This document shows, piece after piece, positions 49,181-61,900 of a stretch of DNA of 64,000 nt (position 1 is its first letter; the number at the start of each line of letters is the position of its first letter). A program made the position numbers and the translations under genes. The notes under the pieces were generated by a model. The model was not told where the DNA came from, did not search any database, and was given only the letters and a program-made list of their open reading frames with translations. Source of the stretch: Helicoverpa zea (Eukaryota; Arthropoda; Insecta; Lepidoptera; Noctuidae); contig NC_061482.1 in NCBI RefSeq assembly GCF_022581195.2, positions 4,774,001 to 4,838,000 of the forward strand. The letters are read 5' to 3'.

Positions 49181-50918
49181 AGTACATATAAACTTAGAAA
49201 AGTTGCATTCGATTCTAGTTCCCAAAAATTCATACTTGAGTGGTTGTTTCGTAACCCACGAGACCACCACGACGTTTTCGATATCTCATGTTATCCCATT
49301 AGATATAAAAGACGAAATACTGACAGTTTGTTCTTTCATAAAATAGGAAATCCAAAAGCTTTACGGAAATAAATATATTTTATTTATACGTGAATCTGGT
49401 ATCCTTCGTCAAAGAACACTTGAGCATAAGTTATTATTTTCCCCATCGGGAAATCCACGAAAAGAAACCTAATATATAAAAGCTGTAGTAACTAATCAAT
49501 CATTTCATATCAGATAATATGAAGCGATCGACTTATTCTTTAATAAGTCTGTGATTACGTACTTGATTAACTAATCGTAACGAAACTATAGCAGCTAGTT
49601 ATATTTTGATATACTTTTTCAATGGGCATATTTTTGTATACCTACTCCTACTTTCTGACCATAAAGCCCATGATTTGATTAAGAAATAAGATGTAACGCT
49701 CTTGAATAAGAAATAAAGACTAAACAGTCCCCCCAGCCTTTGATTCCACAGCAATTATGCTTCTATATGTTATCCTCGAAAACGTGATAAATAGTAAATT
49801 GCCGACGGCTAATGTCTCTCTCTCCCAGTTTTTATACGTTGGCATTCTCCTAAATAACTATCCCAGCTTTCTTAATAACTCTTCAATTTCTCTTTCTCAT
49901 CCATTTCTCTCATGAAAGCGGGATTTAGTTCAACCACGTTCGGCTACGTGATTTTATTTTCTTCGTATAGAATCAAAACAAATGAATACCAATGTACCTA
50001 CACCTTTCTACGTCGGAAAATCAATCAAATCCCTCAAATAACTTTCCAATTAGAATTTAAACTATAGCTGTAGAAACTTGTAATTAATTTTGCTTTGACG
50101 CTGTTTTGTAGGATCGTGGTTTCAAAGTAATTATTATTATTAATGCTTTCGAGACTAAAATTCAATTTATTCATGTGGTAAAACTTACAACGCGAATACA
50201 AGCACGCTCTTCGTTCTTAAGTATGCGGTGAAAGTCTTTAAAACTTCTATCGTAATTCAACAAAAAAGAGGATCTAATAAATAATTTCTTCCAGCAATAC
50301 TGTTTATTCAAATTGTTATTTGTCTATATCCGACGGACCCTTGTGATTGGATATACCGGAAAGTGATTTATTTTCCAATTACATTGTTATTCTTTGTTCT
50401 AAGTTAGCTCCTTTCAGCCAGAAAAGATTGACGGAGATTTAAGTAACCCAAAAACAAACACGGATAAACAGAAGCATGAAAATTTATCGCGTTATTTCCG
50501 CCTCTCATACGAAGTTATCATCTACCAATCCGAGCAAGGAAAACCACAGTAAAAGTTACAAGTATTAACCTTAACCCGTAAAAAAGTTTTGTTTTCCCAA
50601 TTAAAAAGCCTCTCCGTTTGTTACACAGCTTCCTGAAGCACTCCATTCCTCTGCGTTCTTCCACAAAAGTTGCTAGTAGTATTGCCAGTTACAACAAGAC
50701 GCGCAAGTATATAAAATTCGCGAAGAAGTCATACAAAGTAGGAGAAAATATTTTTTTTCTGCTACTTTATTATCGCAAAGCCCAGGAAATAACATCGCTG
50801 GGGGCAATATCAAAATAAATTCGCAAATAGTTCATTTCCTATGTGCGAAGCCGGAACTAATATTAAATTATGGTAATTCCCAAAATACAATTTTCCCCTG
50901 AATAAAATTGGTACGTAC
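49181..50918. other. AT-rich DNA, start of the presumed LRR intron
   Basis: No domains were found; the frames here are short and low in complexity. Confidence 0.4.
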
Positions 50919-50968
50919 CTCGGGAAATGCCATTGTGGTGGACCACCGAGCCAAGTTTCTTTCTTCAT
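50919..50968 (-). CDS. Candidate first coding exon of the LRR membrane protein
   Basis: On the minus strand an ATG at 50966-50968 (context GCAAAATGA) opens a frame of 16 codons plus two bases, beginning MKKETWLGG, and ends at a good donor, GAG|GTACGT. An in-frame TAA five codons before the ATG makes this the first start. The exon ends in phase 2. The acceptor at 15795 begins by completing a codon from which two bases are missing, so joining the two gives AG|A (Arg) and continues straight into the signal segment of the LRR protein. The joined coding length is 1776 nt, which is 591 residues plus stop. The link is inference: phase agreement alone has a one-in-three chance. Strand, order, the promoter-like sequence just upstream and the missing start of the main exon all agree with it. 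The implied intron is about 35 kb. The exon could instead belong to another gene. Confidence 0.42.
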
Positions 50969-51190
50969 TTTGCACAGAAAATTTATTTAAAGTGAGAATA
51001 AAGTTTGTCCGAACACATTGCAAGCGCGGTACTGTGTGGGGCAAATCGAGAGCGCGGCAGTAGCGCGGCGAGCGCGTTCGTAACTGAGTGGCACAGCGCG
51101 GCGGACAGGGTGGCTGTCGGCATCCCTCGTCCCGCGCCTCGCCGCCCTCCGCGTCCTGGCCTCCTCCAGCAAGCTCCCCTCCAAGGCATT
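50969..51190 (-). promoter_or_regulatory. CpG-rich promoter and 5' UTR candidate
   Basis: About 200 bp here are strongly GC- and CpG-rich inside AT-rich DNA. On the minus strand an arthropod initiator-like TCAGTT lies at 51082-51087 (A at 51085). That would give a 5' leader of roughly 115 nt before the candidate ATG at 50968. I see no TATA box and no well-placed downstream promoter element. Open frames on both strands across this block look like products of base composition rather than genes. Confidence 0.38.
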
Positions 51191-54100
51191 ATTCTACGCC
51201 GGACACTACATTTAAGCAAAAAACAAAAATCTCCTTTGGCTTTTAAGTCCCCAAAATTGCTTGCAATTACACGAATCTACGAAACCGACGAGAAAAAGTT
51301 ATATCTTTTTTAAGACAAAAAGTTTTTAGAATACCTAATATGATTATGTATAAGCTAAAAAATTTACAGATATTTTTATCTAGGACACCATTTTAACTAA
51401 AATGTTTATTAAAGCGGTCCGTTTCTATGTAATTGGTTTGTTCTTTTGATCCTGAATTCGTTAATGTAGGCACAATAATAATTTCATCTGCGAAATTATA
51501 GATTAGGAATAATTTGGATTATTTATGTCGGTCTTAATAACGTAATAAAGCTACGGATGTTAGACAATACAATAATTGTTTAACGTAATGTCTTCTTCAT
51601 GGGCCTGGAAATTAGGAAGAGCAATATTTCACAGGTACCTATCAACGAAAGTGGGTTGTATAGCAGGAAATTATTTTCCGAGTGGCTATTTGTGGTTATA
51701 TATTTTCCTCATTCAATCAAAACCTGTTCCCATAAGTAAATCTTAGTATAATATGCGGCTATAGTGAAGATGTTCCGAGTTTTCATTTGTTCTCGGTAGG
51801 TATCGCCTCAGTCTGGCGCTCGCGTGTCTAATCTATGGTAATAGCGGCTCTACTTTAGGAAATTTTAAAAGCACTTTAATTCGAACAAGTCTGGGCGAGT
51901 CTTAAATAATGGTTTTGCTTTACCTTCCGGGACATGCCATGCGATTGTATTGATAGAACAGAATGCTTCTTAAAATGAACTTTAAAATAAAGTAAATCTA
52001 GGCAAAGTGTTCTACTTTTATTTGAAACCGTATTCTTAGGTAGAGTTCTCTATAAAAAATTCCCATTGATAATTTAGGACGACGCTTCACAGTGTATGAG
52101 TTATAAATTACCATAGGTTACGAGTTTCATGGGTGATTTGGCAAATTCAATATATTGTTTGTCATTGGGCATTTTTGTTATCATGGTGACCAACGTTTGC
52201 TTTTGCATTTGATTACCAAATAAAACACTATTAGACAATAGAACAACGTGATATTCTTTTCTTTTTTTATTAAATGCTCGATCTTTAGACAGTTTAATCT
52301 AGTAACAAGCCTGCCAAACAAGAGGATTCGTAATGTGACTAATTGCTACCATATTAATTTACTAGTACGAAGAAAACCTTTTGGAGTTAATTATAAGATA
52401 AGAAGAGGTCTTTTGCCAATTGTCAGCAGTTCTTAAACAACGTGTTTCTAATTACATATAAAAAGGTAAGTGTAGCTACTTGTGTTCTAAATCTATTTTT
52501 ATAGGTAACGTAGTACATACAATATATTTTTTTACAAGAGTAGTACTTAAGTAATTTAAGTAGTACGTAAGTCTAATTCCACAGAGAGGTGGGATATGTC
52601 CTATGTTCGGTTAATTTTGTGGAGTAGGTATACCTACTATATTATCATGAATGGGCATGGTCATGAAATCGCTATCTCTATCGTATTTAAAAATTGTGTT
52701 TTTTATTTTATATTGAACTTTTATTTAAAGTTGATACTACTAAAATCAGTTTTAACAATACCAATTACTTCGAACCAAAACAACCTTACTTAAATGTTCC
52801 CAGGTAAACCTAACAATGAAACTTTGCTCTCGGCCCTGTTCCACTTGCAACTACAAACAATACCTACTTAAAGATTTATAATCCCTAATCCGTTATGTTT
52901 ACGGGACAGACCCAAACCCATCTCTAGATTCATGTCAACCCGTTAAATTGTATGTACATGTGCTTCACAGTGTTACGTCTTGACCACTCAGGATAATGCT
53001 CTAATGGCACTTTGTTTACAGCCTACAGGCCCAACCTATACTACCTATTAGCCTTTAATTAGCACCCAAACTTTATTACCGATCTGCATCACAGAACGGA
53101 TGGACGTCCGGCCTTTGAGGACCTGAACTAAACTGTAAAAGCTAGGTAAATGCTCGTTAATGTCCTTTTCTATTTAAAAATAAACTACACATATGTTTAC
53201 ACAGTTTTATATCAAAGCACTCTTTTTATTTATTCAGACTAGTTATTTGTTAATCATAAATTCTGTGTGCTCTGAATTAAAACGTGTTCGGTTTTCAGAG
53301 AGTGCTTATATAACACGAAGGTAAATCTACATATAAACATAAATTGCATAAAGTACAAACTCTTTTATAAATAATAGATTGATTAATGATTTGGTTCCAA
53401 ATAAAGTACAAATGAAATGAGGACAGATAGAGAATCATGGAAATAAGAATTGAGGCACCAACCAAATCAAACAACATTGTAATAATTTATCAAGCCTTCC
53501 ATTAGTTTGAGTCCTGCAATACCAACAGCAAGACAAACCTCAGTCCCGTCAAGAAACTTCCGTGGTCTAAGACTATCACAAGTTTTACAAGTTAAACAGC
53601 ATTGTAGGAACTTCCCCCAGATAATATGATTTAAATAAAAAGATATTTTGTGCATAATATTATCATACGTTGATTAACCAGCGGTTATTCTGAGTTTTGG
53701 AACATTCTGGCTCATTTCCAGCACTTCTAGCGTTGAAAGTCCCTCCGTAGACTTTCTGCGCTACTTAGGCAGTACTTGAACATTTTCGGCGGTCAAATGG
53801 CCTTCCTGTATAAGCTTTTCCTACACGTACCTATTTAGACTTGGTTTTAGTTTTACCCAACTGTAATGGAAGGAAGTTATGTTTTACGATAGTATACATG
53901 TAGTAATAGGCTTATTTGGTACACCCTAGGCTAATTGAACTGACAGCCAGACTCCTATGTTTTCTTGTATAAGTTCCGATCTGAACCACAAATTCAACAT
54001 TTTGAATGCGGATAAGTTCTCTAACAATCCCTTGCTTACCTATCCCCATCGCATAAAGAGGGATCAGTTTTTGCGTGAAATATTTATACAAGGCAGTTTT

Positions 54101-56032
54101 ATTGCAGCTGACAGGATATTTTCCACCTGATGGATCCTCGTTTATTAAACAGCGCGGCACTGACTTTCAGGGATTCAATAAAATTAATGAAGGAAAAATA
54201 TTTTCATGACACTAAGTCAATCACTCAAATATATTGATTGATCAGGCACTTTACGAAGATGTTGGGAGTCCGCAGTTCCTCCTCTGAGAATATTCTATTC
54301 TATTTCACGTAAACTTACAATCAAGTATAGCATTGCCACTTAATTTGGGCACAAATGAAATTGTCACGTTTTTGTCACATAATTTTGTTACAGATTAAAG
54401 CAAATCGAGCAGGCAGTGGACGTGGTAAAAGTGGAAAATTGCCAAAGAAGAACGTCATTTATCAACGCCACTTGGTGACATTTCGCGCCTTCGGTGAATC
54501 TTAATGGAATAGACATCACAACTCGGTGTGGCAAAAACCATGGACCCAAGGGGAAATCAACATACTTTTAGAAATGCTTACCAATTCATATCGTGAAACC
54601 TAGAGAAAAGGTCAATAAGATCGATGAAATATAACGCACTAAAAAACTCGAACACAATTTTTATGTTATATACAGTAATTAAATATAATCAGGTTTAGAA
54701 GGATTGTTGTCAAATAGATTACGATTATTTAGTTGGTGATTGGTACAAAATTAAGTTTTATTGCAAGCAATTTGACCACTACTTACGACCACAAAAGGAG
54801 TAAGGATGCAATTAAATAGTATTTAAGTCTACACTGTATTAAGTAATGTGTTTCTTGAAACTGGCAGAACAGAACGTCAATATAATTAATATTGATGATT
54901 AATATCTTGAAAGCTTCAAAAGCATCAAAGGCATGTACATTGAAAATTCTGAAACATGATATTTCATCAGAATTCAGAAAGCTTCTCATTGAAAAACATT
55001 CGCAGAAACAAGAGTGAATAAAACTCTTTAGTTGGCAGCAGCTTTAAAACCTTAAACCTCTTTAGTACAGCAGAAGCTTTCGATGTCCACGAAGGTCCAC
55101 GCGTACAGTTCCATTAAACTATTAGTAGTAGTAAACGTAGTTATACTCCAGTGTGACCTTATTCACTGTTTGTGATATTATTAGCGGACGCTTGTCAACG
55201 TTATTGAATATGATAATGAAACGATTTGCATTTATTGATAGAATAGATTTAGCGGTAAAGTTAAGCGGAAACCATGCGTCGCGTCGCCTCCGCCGCGTCG
55301 GGTTGGAAATGCGCAATCGCGCCAATCTGTGATGTGGCAATGCTAATGATATGTTAATGCACGTTGCACAGCTTTAGCTGTACGAATATTTTGTTTCGTT
55401 ATGGAAATGGTGTGAAAGTTCCACTATTTATCATTGTTGGAAACTTTTTTGGGGGTATTTTAGCATTTGTTACCCTAGCTTTGAAAGCAGTAAGACCAAA
55501 CCACCACAAGCAAAAATCAAATCATATAATTATGACCAATAGATTCACCAAACAACACCAACAATTAGTTCATCTTCCATTTTCACTTTCATTCAAAAAT
55601 ATACCTCTTTTTACCCAATTTTCGGTCTGGTGAAATATTTTTCTAAAATAATAACTCATCTAAATTTTCAGGCTGTGAAAACTGTAACATGCGACATTTT
55701 TTTGGCACCGCGGTATGTACTTCAAATCCTATTTTAACAACTATGAAAATACTGTACCAACTTTCATGACAAACATTTTCGAACGACCGACTGAAGAAAG
55801 TTTGACATTTTTAACCAGCAAAATGGAAAGTTACCTCGTCGTCGGTCGCAATGCTACAAAATAAATGACAACTGAATTCGGTTAGGCTTAACTAGCTTAA
55901 CAAGGGATATACAAAAAAAGTTGGACGGATTATGGGGGGCGTGCTATCTCCATTTCAGTAATCGGTAAACTAGACATGTAGTACACATAGAATGTACCTA
56001 CAACAAACAGAAAATTCCTGTTACATCAAAAA
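51191..56032. other. AT-rich DNA upstream of the candidate promoter, nothing recognised
   Basis: No exon, repeat pair or RNA gene was identified. A small GC patch lies at about 55265-55325. Confidence 0.4.
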
Positions 56033-56192
56033 CTGGCCAAGTGCGAGTCGGACTGTACAAGTGTACACTGACACTCTGTAAAATGGAAAACATAATACAT
56101 TTGTTGTATGGAAATGGAAGCCCCCTAGAATGTTTATTATAGTCTTAGTAAAAACGTTCTGTTTTTCCCTGAATGCGGAACTTTAAAAATGG
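56033..56192 (+). mobile_element. Truncated second copy of the GGCCAAGTGCGAGTCGGACT family
   Basis: CTGGCCAAGTGCGAGTCGGACT-type left-end sequence matches the left end at 46058-46079. The piece is only about 160 bp and ends near GTTTTTCCCTGAATGCGGAACTTTAAAAA, a degraded version of the right end. It is a deletion derivative of the same family. Confidence 0.6.
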
Positions 56193-56269
56193 AATGAAGT
56201 AGAATAACAACCGGCAATAGTAGAAAGACGTTTGAATTACGGAATGAATTCTAATGTTTGTTCAAAAAC

Positions 56270-57490
56270 TTGTACCCTGGGGCCGGGCCCGCCGCTAGCT
56301 GTTTGTTCGCCCGCGTGCAAAACTGATTATGCCGCCCTACGACTACATACGTTTTGTCAAAAAATATATAAGGGGGGGGGGGCGGATCCAGGTGGTCCGG
56401 ACCCCCCCCCGCCCATTCATATCCATCTTACTTGTCCAACAGAAAAAAATATGTACATGCACCGCTCTGATTGCAGAAAACCCTACCTACTTTTGGATAA
56501 ATAACTATTGCAATACATAACATACATTACACATAACTTTTTATTTACTTGAAATGTTCAGAGTAACCTAAGCCCTAAGCAGTCCTGGGTTAGCCCATAA
56601 GCAAACTAAGCAATTGCTTAGGGCATCAATGCAGTGCAATCATTACCCAAGTGGCCCCTATGTATTGAAAGATTGTGATTAACTTAAACTAACGCACTTA
56701 AATATCTATAACAATGTTTAAAGTCAGTAAAATACGTTATTTGGTGGGTTTCCCGTTGAAAAATCATAAGACACTTTCCATATGTAAGCAAGCGCGAGCG
56801 GAGCGAGAGCGAAATTTTTATTTTTAAAGGACACAAAACAAAAAAAAATCACTGTAAATTAACAAAGCAAAGTCAAAAAGTAAGATATGCACAGAAGTGA
56901 AGTGCAAAAGCCGCGAGCGAAGCGAGCGCGATTTTTTCCTTAGAGTTTTCATGAAGTGAACATATATTATCATAAAAAGCCATAACGGACGTGCGCGAAA
57001 ATTGTTTATTCGGAATTGAATGCCTCAACAATTAAACAAAGATAAAATGCGATATCTGACATGGAGCCGCGAGCGCAGCGAGCGCGAATTTTTTTGGGGA
57101 TGCAAAGGGTGAAACAGTCAAAATTGATAGGAGACGACCAAAGCTAGGGCGGCTTTTTCCGAAATTTTATTGGTTTAATTTTGCCGCCCCCTAAATAGCA
57201 TTTGCCCCACGCTACGCCACTGGTTGATCTTAAATCGTTTTTAAGAATCTTTAATTTTGAAAATGTCCTTTCAACAGATGTACCTAACTGAAATCGGCAG
57301 TATACGTAATATTCTTAGCGCTATTGCTGAGTTCGGAAATATTGAAATCAAATCATTAGTAAAAAGATATTGTATTTTTTAAATATTACGTGATAACTCG
57401 CTAGATTTGCCGCCCCCTAGGACGTGCCGCCCGCGTGCTGTGCACGCGCTGCACGCCCGCTTACGGCGGGCCTGCCTGGGGCTAATGTAG
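56270..57490. mobile_element. Unclassified GC-iteron transposon mosaic
   Basis: The stretch starts with a GC-rich piece (GGGGCCGGGCCCGCCGCTAG) and a G11/C9 inverted pair (56372-56410). It continues through GCAATTGCTTAGGGC (56620) and three copies of CCGCGAGCG.AGCGAGCGCG, each followed by an A/T homopolymer-rich segment. It then ends in TTTGCCGCCCCCTA repeated at about 57179 and 57406. The mixture suggests one or two nested transposons. No open frame resembles a transposase, and I cannot name the family. Confidence 0.5.
56792..57086 (+). repeat. Three GC-rich iterons (CGCGAGCGNAGCGAGCGCG)
   Basis: Near-palindromic 20-bp motifs lie at 56792-56811, 56911-56930 and 57067-57086, spaced 119 and 156 bp apart. 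They differ at a few positions, and each is followed by a run such as AAATTTTTATTTTT or GATTTTTTCC. Confidence 0.8.
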
Positions 57491-57770
57491 ACCCCTTAAC
57501 GGCAAAGTGGCTGCAATAGGTAGGGTCCAGTTTACGTATAGCCTGACCAAAAGTGGCATCACAGCTACCCGTAGTCGTGCGTGTCACAATACCGCTACGA
57601 TCCGTTATTGTCCCTGTAATCGATTCACTATCCATTTGGGCCTGTCAACGTAGGGAACGTGCATGAGGAAGGTGCTGCGTCTGGTGTAGCCAATTTGAAA
57701 CCTTAGCCCTAAGTATTAACAGGTACAGGCGTGGAAGAGTGTAAATTAAATACTTACCTAATGTCTTACT

Positions 57771-58023
57771 CATCCTATCAATTTTATAAATGCAAAAGTA
57801 TATACACACAAGTGTATATAAGTAACCAAAGTATATGTGTATTTTTTATGCGTGTTAAATGTCAAGCGAGTCTGTCTGTCAGATTTTCAGGCCATAACTA
57901 CTGAACAGTTTTAATGATTAGGTACACAGGCCAAAGCTTCAAAAACAACATAAAATTCATTTTGTCCGGTGCAGAGAGTGTATCCGCGGTACACCGGTGG
58001 AAACGCGGTAAACAGCTAATATC
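57771..58023 (+). repeat. Diverged lepidopteran dispersed repeat, forward orientation
   Basis: CATCCTATCAATTTTATAAA TGCAAAAGT at the start, GGCCATAACTACTGAACAG with TTTTAATGA in the middle and GTGGAAACGCGG..AACAGCTAAT at the end follow the order of the repeat class described at 4825-5170. It is strongly mutated. Confidence 0.5.
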
Positions 58024-58357
58024 TAATAAACTCTAAATGATAACATTACACATGCCAATCGCCTATATAATAGCTTTGCTATTATCACAGTGATCAATTC
58101 ATTAAAGGATTACAGAACACCACATTCATCACAATTAATAAAGATATTTTAACGAGGCATGCATCACCCGGGGCATTCATTTTGATGCAGCTCAATATTC
58201 CGTATAACGGAACGTATCGTTATTAAGGAAGCAGACAATAATGTGTAAAGGTGATAATGTGAGGCATATTTCTATAAAAAATTATAAAGACATACATTTT
58301 TTTCTTTTTGTAAGTACGAAGAAGAAACTAGGGGATCCGATTTTAAAAATTCTTTTA

Positions 58358-58934
58358 AGCTTGGGTTTCCTAGGAAAGCGGTGCCGTCATATAGCGACCG
58401 TACTATTACGGACGCAAATAGACGGTCGTCTTTACGGTGATGACATGTGGAAAGTTCCACGGCCGTTTTAACACACCGTCATAAACTTTTTGTTAGTTGT
58501 ATTATACTTACTAACCTGTTTTATTTAATATTTCTCAAATTTCACGACACCAATTTTGTTTTAGTTGACTTTTTCTATAATCTTTACTTTTTATATTATT
58601 TATTGCTTCGTGGTTACGAACGAAATCTAATAAAATTTCATCGTCCTCGCTGCTCCAAGAGTTGGAACTCATTTTTTACGTTGTTCCGAAAAAAAAACAC
58701 AAATACAGATTAAAAAAGCTTCACCGCTTTCAATAAAACGTTCACCAAACCATCTGACACCGTTAAGACGGCCGTCATGCAAATGGCGGCACCGCTTTTT
58801 GAAGTTACGGTGTACGTTACCGCTCTCTAGGAAACCGCCCCATTTCGTTTACATAGACAACGTTCTAGTGACGTCATTCACCGCTGTATTACGGCCGCTA
58901 TATGACGGCACCGCTTTCCTAGGAAACCAAAGCT
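58358..58934. mobile_element. PIF/Harbinger non-autonomous element with TTA duplication
   Basis: The ends are inverted copies that agree over almost 40 bp, reading AGCTT(G/T)GGTTTCCTAGG inward and continuing through GCGGTGCCGTCATATAGCG. They are flanked by TTA on both sides (58355-58357 and 58935-58937), which is the TWA target typical of PIF/Harbinger. An extra internal copy of the right-end motif occurs at about 58783-58840 (GGCGGCACCGCTTTTTGA and TCTAGGAAACCGCC). The interior keeps the start of a minus-strand MADF/Myb-like frame. At 577 bp it is an internally deleted derivative without the DDE nuclease. Confidence 0.82.
58535..58672 (-). pseudogene. Broken MADF/Myb-like DNA-binding ORF of the Harbinger element
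   Basis: The minus-strand frame from ATG 58670-58672 runs 45 codons to a TGA. It begins MSSNSWSSEDDEILLDF and includes NIKSKDYRKSQLKQNW. This fits the first helices of a MADF/Myb-SANT-like domain: acidic start, hydrophobic helix, then KDYRK before a conserved Trp. Harbinger elements carry such a second protein beside the transposase. After the TGA the same frame goes on for a few plausible residues (EILNKTG) before another stop, so the first stop is probably a nonsense change and the rest has been deleted. The fragment is non-functional. Confidence 0.65.
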
Positions 58935-58937
58935 TTA

Positions 58938-61900
58938 CCGGTTGGTCCGCTACAGTGACAAAAGCTATGAATGATACACCTAGTTCTAACCAAAGATAAG
59001 AGGACACGCAGCTTTCGCCGGTCAAACCTGGGAGCCGCACTTAAGGCTTTAGATGAAAAATAATTATATATTTTATCTGTTTATGGGAAACAGCTAGTTA
59101 TGAAATAAATCTCTCATAATATTTTTCTTTTTGTCAATTTAATTCTTCCTTTCAGTAAAGATTTAATGCACATGAAAATACTTATACCTTCTTTGAAAAC
59201 ACTCATTGAATTTTATTTTCAAAAACCAGCTTATGTGGTTCATCTAAAGAACTTCACCGGACACCTAATCCGGCTTTGGTCGTGTAAAACATAAATATCA
59301 CTTGCACCAGATTAATATTTTCTTGGAGGGGGCAAATCCTCTTTCCTTACAAGCCGGACACACTAATCACCACGTCTGCTCTTAGTTGTAAAAGATTTTA
59401 AACTCATACTCATAAAAGATTTCTCACACTGTACTCTATGGTACACTTGGTTTCCAGATACATCCTTAAGCCTAAGTTCTCATACAACATAATAGTCAGT
59501 TTTCTTAAAACCACTGTTTACTCTGAATTTTCACGTTCAGTTTTCAAAGATATGTTAAGAAAAACGGACCTTTATACTATGGGTAAACTTTGGCCTTACT
59601 AGCCTAGCTAATACCATATACTTACGTGAAAATAGCACTAGGTTATCTATTCACACTGCTTCTGTGGTGAAAATTTGATAAAATAACATTTTCTAAATTC
59701 TAATCTGTAGGTGTTTTTCCTTTTAAAAATATTTGACCTTATCCTTATAATCGATTCATTAATCTTTCTTTTGTGACAATGGCAATTATGATTGTGTACC
59801 GATTTTATAAAAAGTTTTCTGTCCAAATAAATTATGACAATGTTCGATAAAAACATTTTTTTGCCAACAGAAGCTGAAAAACTGAATTAAAGAATACCTG
59901 AATATCAATTGATAAAATCTCAATCTAGATCCCAAGCTAAGCGGCGCATTTAAGGTAATACAATTGAAAATTGAATAATTATTCAAATGATATCGTAAAA
60001 AGACCAGCTTTTCTATAGAAATTGTTTGCAACGAGACACAAATATATTTTATTCGGATAGTCTATGTATTCACGAAAACCCTAAAACCTCTAATAAACCT
60101 ACTTTTAAACCACAACAAATTATTATAAAGCATTGCCAATTACAGTTTTGAGGCACGATAAAACCGCCGCTGTTAAACTGCCAACAAATGAAGCATGCTA
60201 GTAAAAACATAGCTATTTAGTGGGCGCTACAATTTTATATTAGTTTGCGTAATCAGAGCCTCGGATCACACAAAAACTACGGCAAGTTGGTCGCACGGGA
60301 AATAAATGTCTCCTTTGTGAACATAACTGGCCTAACTGCCTAATTAGAGAAGCGTTATGTAACTAGGAAAGTTCCGAATGGTTAGATAGAAATTGTAAAG
60401 AGAAATACCGTTTAGTATCACGACACGACCAAGTTTTGGAAAAGGGACTCATTATTATTCATTTGTGGGTTTTAAGGAAGAAGGATGTGGTGGGATTGTT
60501 AATAATTTGTAACTAGGCGGTCCAAGAAATAGTGAGGTAGTCATGTCGTCAGTCAGTACCTGCTACTGTTTGTTTTATAGACGGTAAGATTATGTGTGTA
60601 TTCTAATACTTAATGCTGCTACAGAATGAGAAATCCATGTCGATATTGCTGATGGGCTTGCTGACTGAATTGAAAAATGGAGTATGGCTCCATTTACCCA
60701 TTTTTTGTCAAACCAGTTTGTTTCTAATATTTAATGACACTGGACCGTAGATATAAGTACATTTCTGTGCATTGGACTATCGAAGAAGGAAATATTATTA
60801 ACGCTATTGCAAGCAAGGTTTCGATAACTAATGAGGGACACTACACTAAAAAGTACGAATGCACAAACGCATGGTCAATGTAGACTGAGAAACTATCAAC
60901 TAGGTAGCGATTGATTCACAAAAAAAAAAACAAATGTACAAAATAACCAAAGTATTCACTATAATGAGATGAAACCACGTAATTATCGAACAATTTTGTT
61001 AAGTATAATTACTAGCTACATCACCTACGCCCACTGTTTCATATTAACGTGTTGCTGTTCCCTATTGCATATAAATTTATTTCTGGCCTTTGTTGCCAGC
61101 GAGGGTCCCTCGCGCCCTGAGGCCGATTCAAATGCAAATTGAATATCGACCTCCCAGCTCTATCATTCCTCCTTCAAAACCCACCCTTCTTAATTACCAA
61201 CTTCACGCAGACGACGAAACATGGTCAATGTACTTTTAGTTTTTTTATGAGTATTTTTGTTTTATTGAAAAGACCACGGACGGGTAATCTGCTATTGTTT
61301 TATGACCGTTCCCTATTGTTTTGCTTACTAGAGGTAAGAATTTTATTTATTTTTAAACTACTTTCCTTTCGTAGGATAATACTAAAGAGTGCAACTAAAT
61401 AAAGGTACTATTTGGAACAAAGCTGCCAATCGCCAACTGCTGACGACAGCACAAGCTGCATGCAATCGCTGCCGTAAAGTGCCGTAGGCAACTGCAGTTA
61501 GCAGAATTCCGAATAGTAACATAACCCAGTCTCTGATTGCCATGTCAAATACAATTTCACTTCATACCTACATGAATTCAGCGGAGATTAGAATGTCACA
61601 GGCTAAAATGCCTGTCAATATCGTGTCTATCAGACGTCGGACGGAATTATACGTCAACATACCAAACCAACAATGATATAAGGTAACAACGACATATACG
61701 TAGTGATTAAACCGCAGGTGCAATCTAGATAATAATCTGCTCTAATTTCCAAAAATTGCCTGCAAGTCTGTTTTGTTCATAAAGAAATCTACAGTTTTAT
61801 AAACTAATTATTACGTAAAATAGGAAACTGAACACGAAAGAAGCATAAATAACACCGACTTTTTTTATTTCATTTAAAAATGAATGAACGATTTTCGAAT

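Noticed and set aside
50983..51313. Open frames of 65-102 codons on both strands in the CpG-rich block
   Set aside because: Openness on both strands follows from high GC content. The block is better explained as promoter and 5' UTR of the minus-strand exon.
60530..60552. let-7-like sequence GTGAGGTAGTCATG
   Set aside because: Only the seed region matches. The remainder differs from let-7 and no precursor hairpin was seen.
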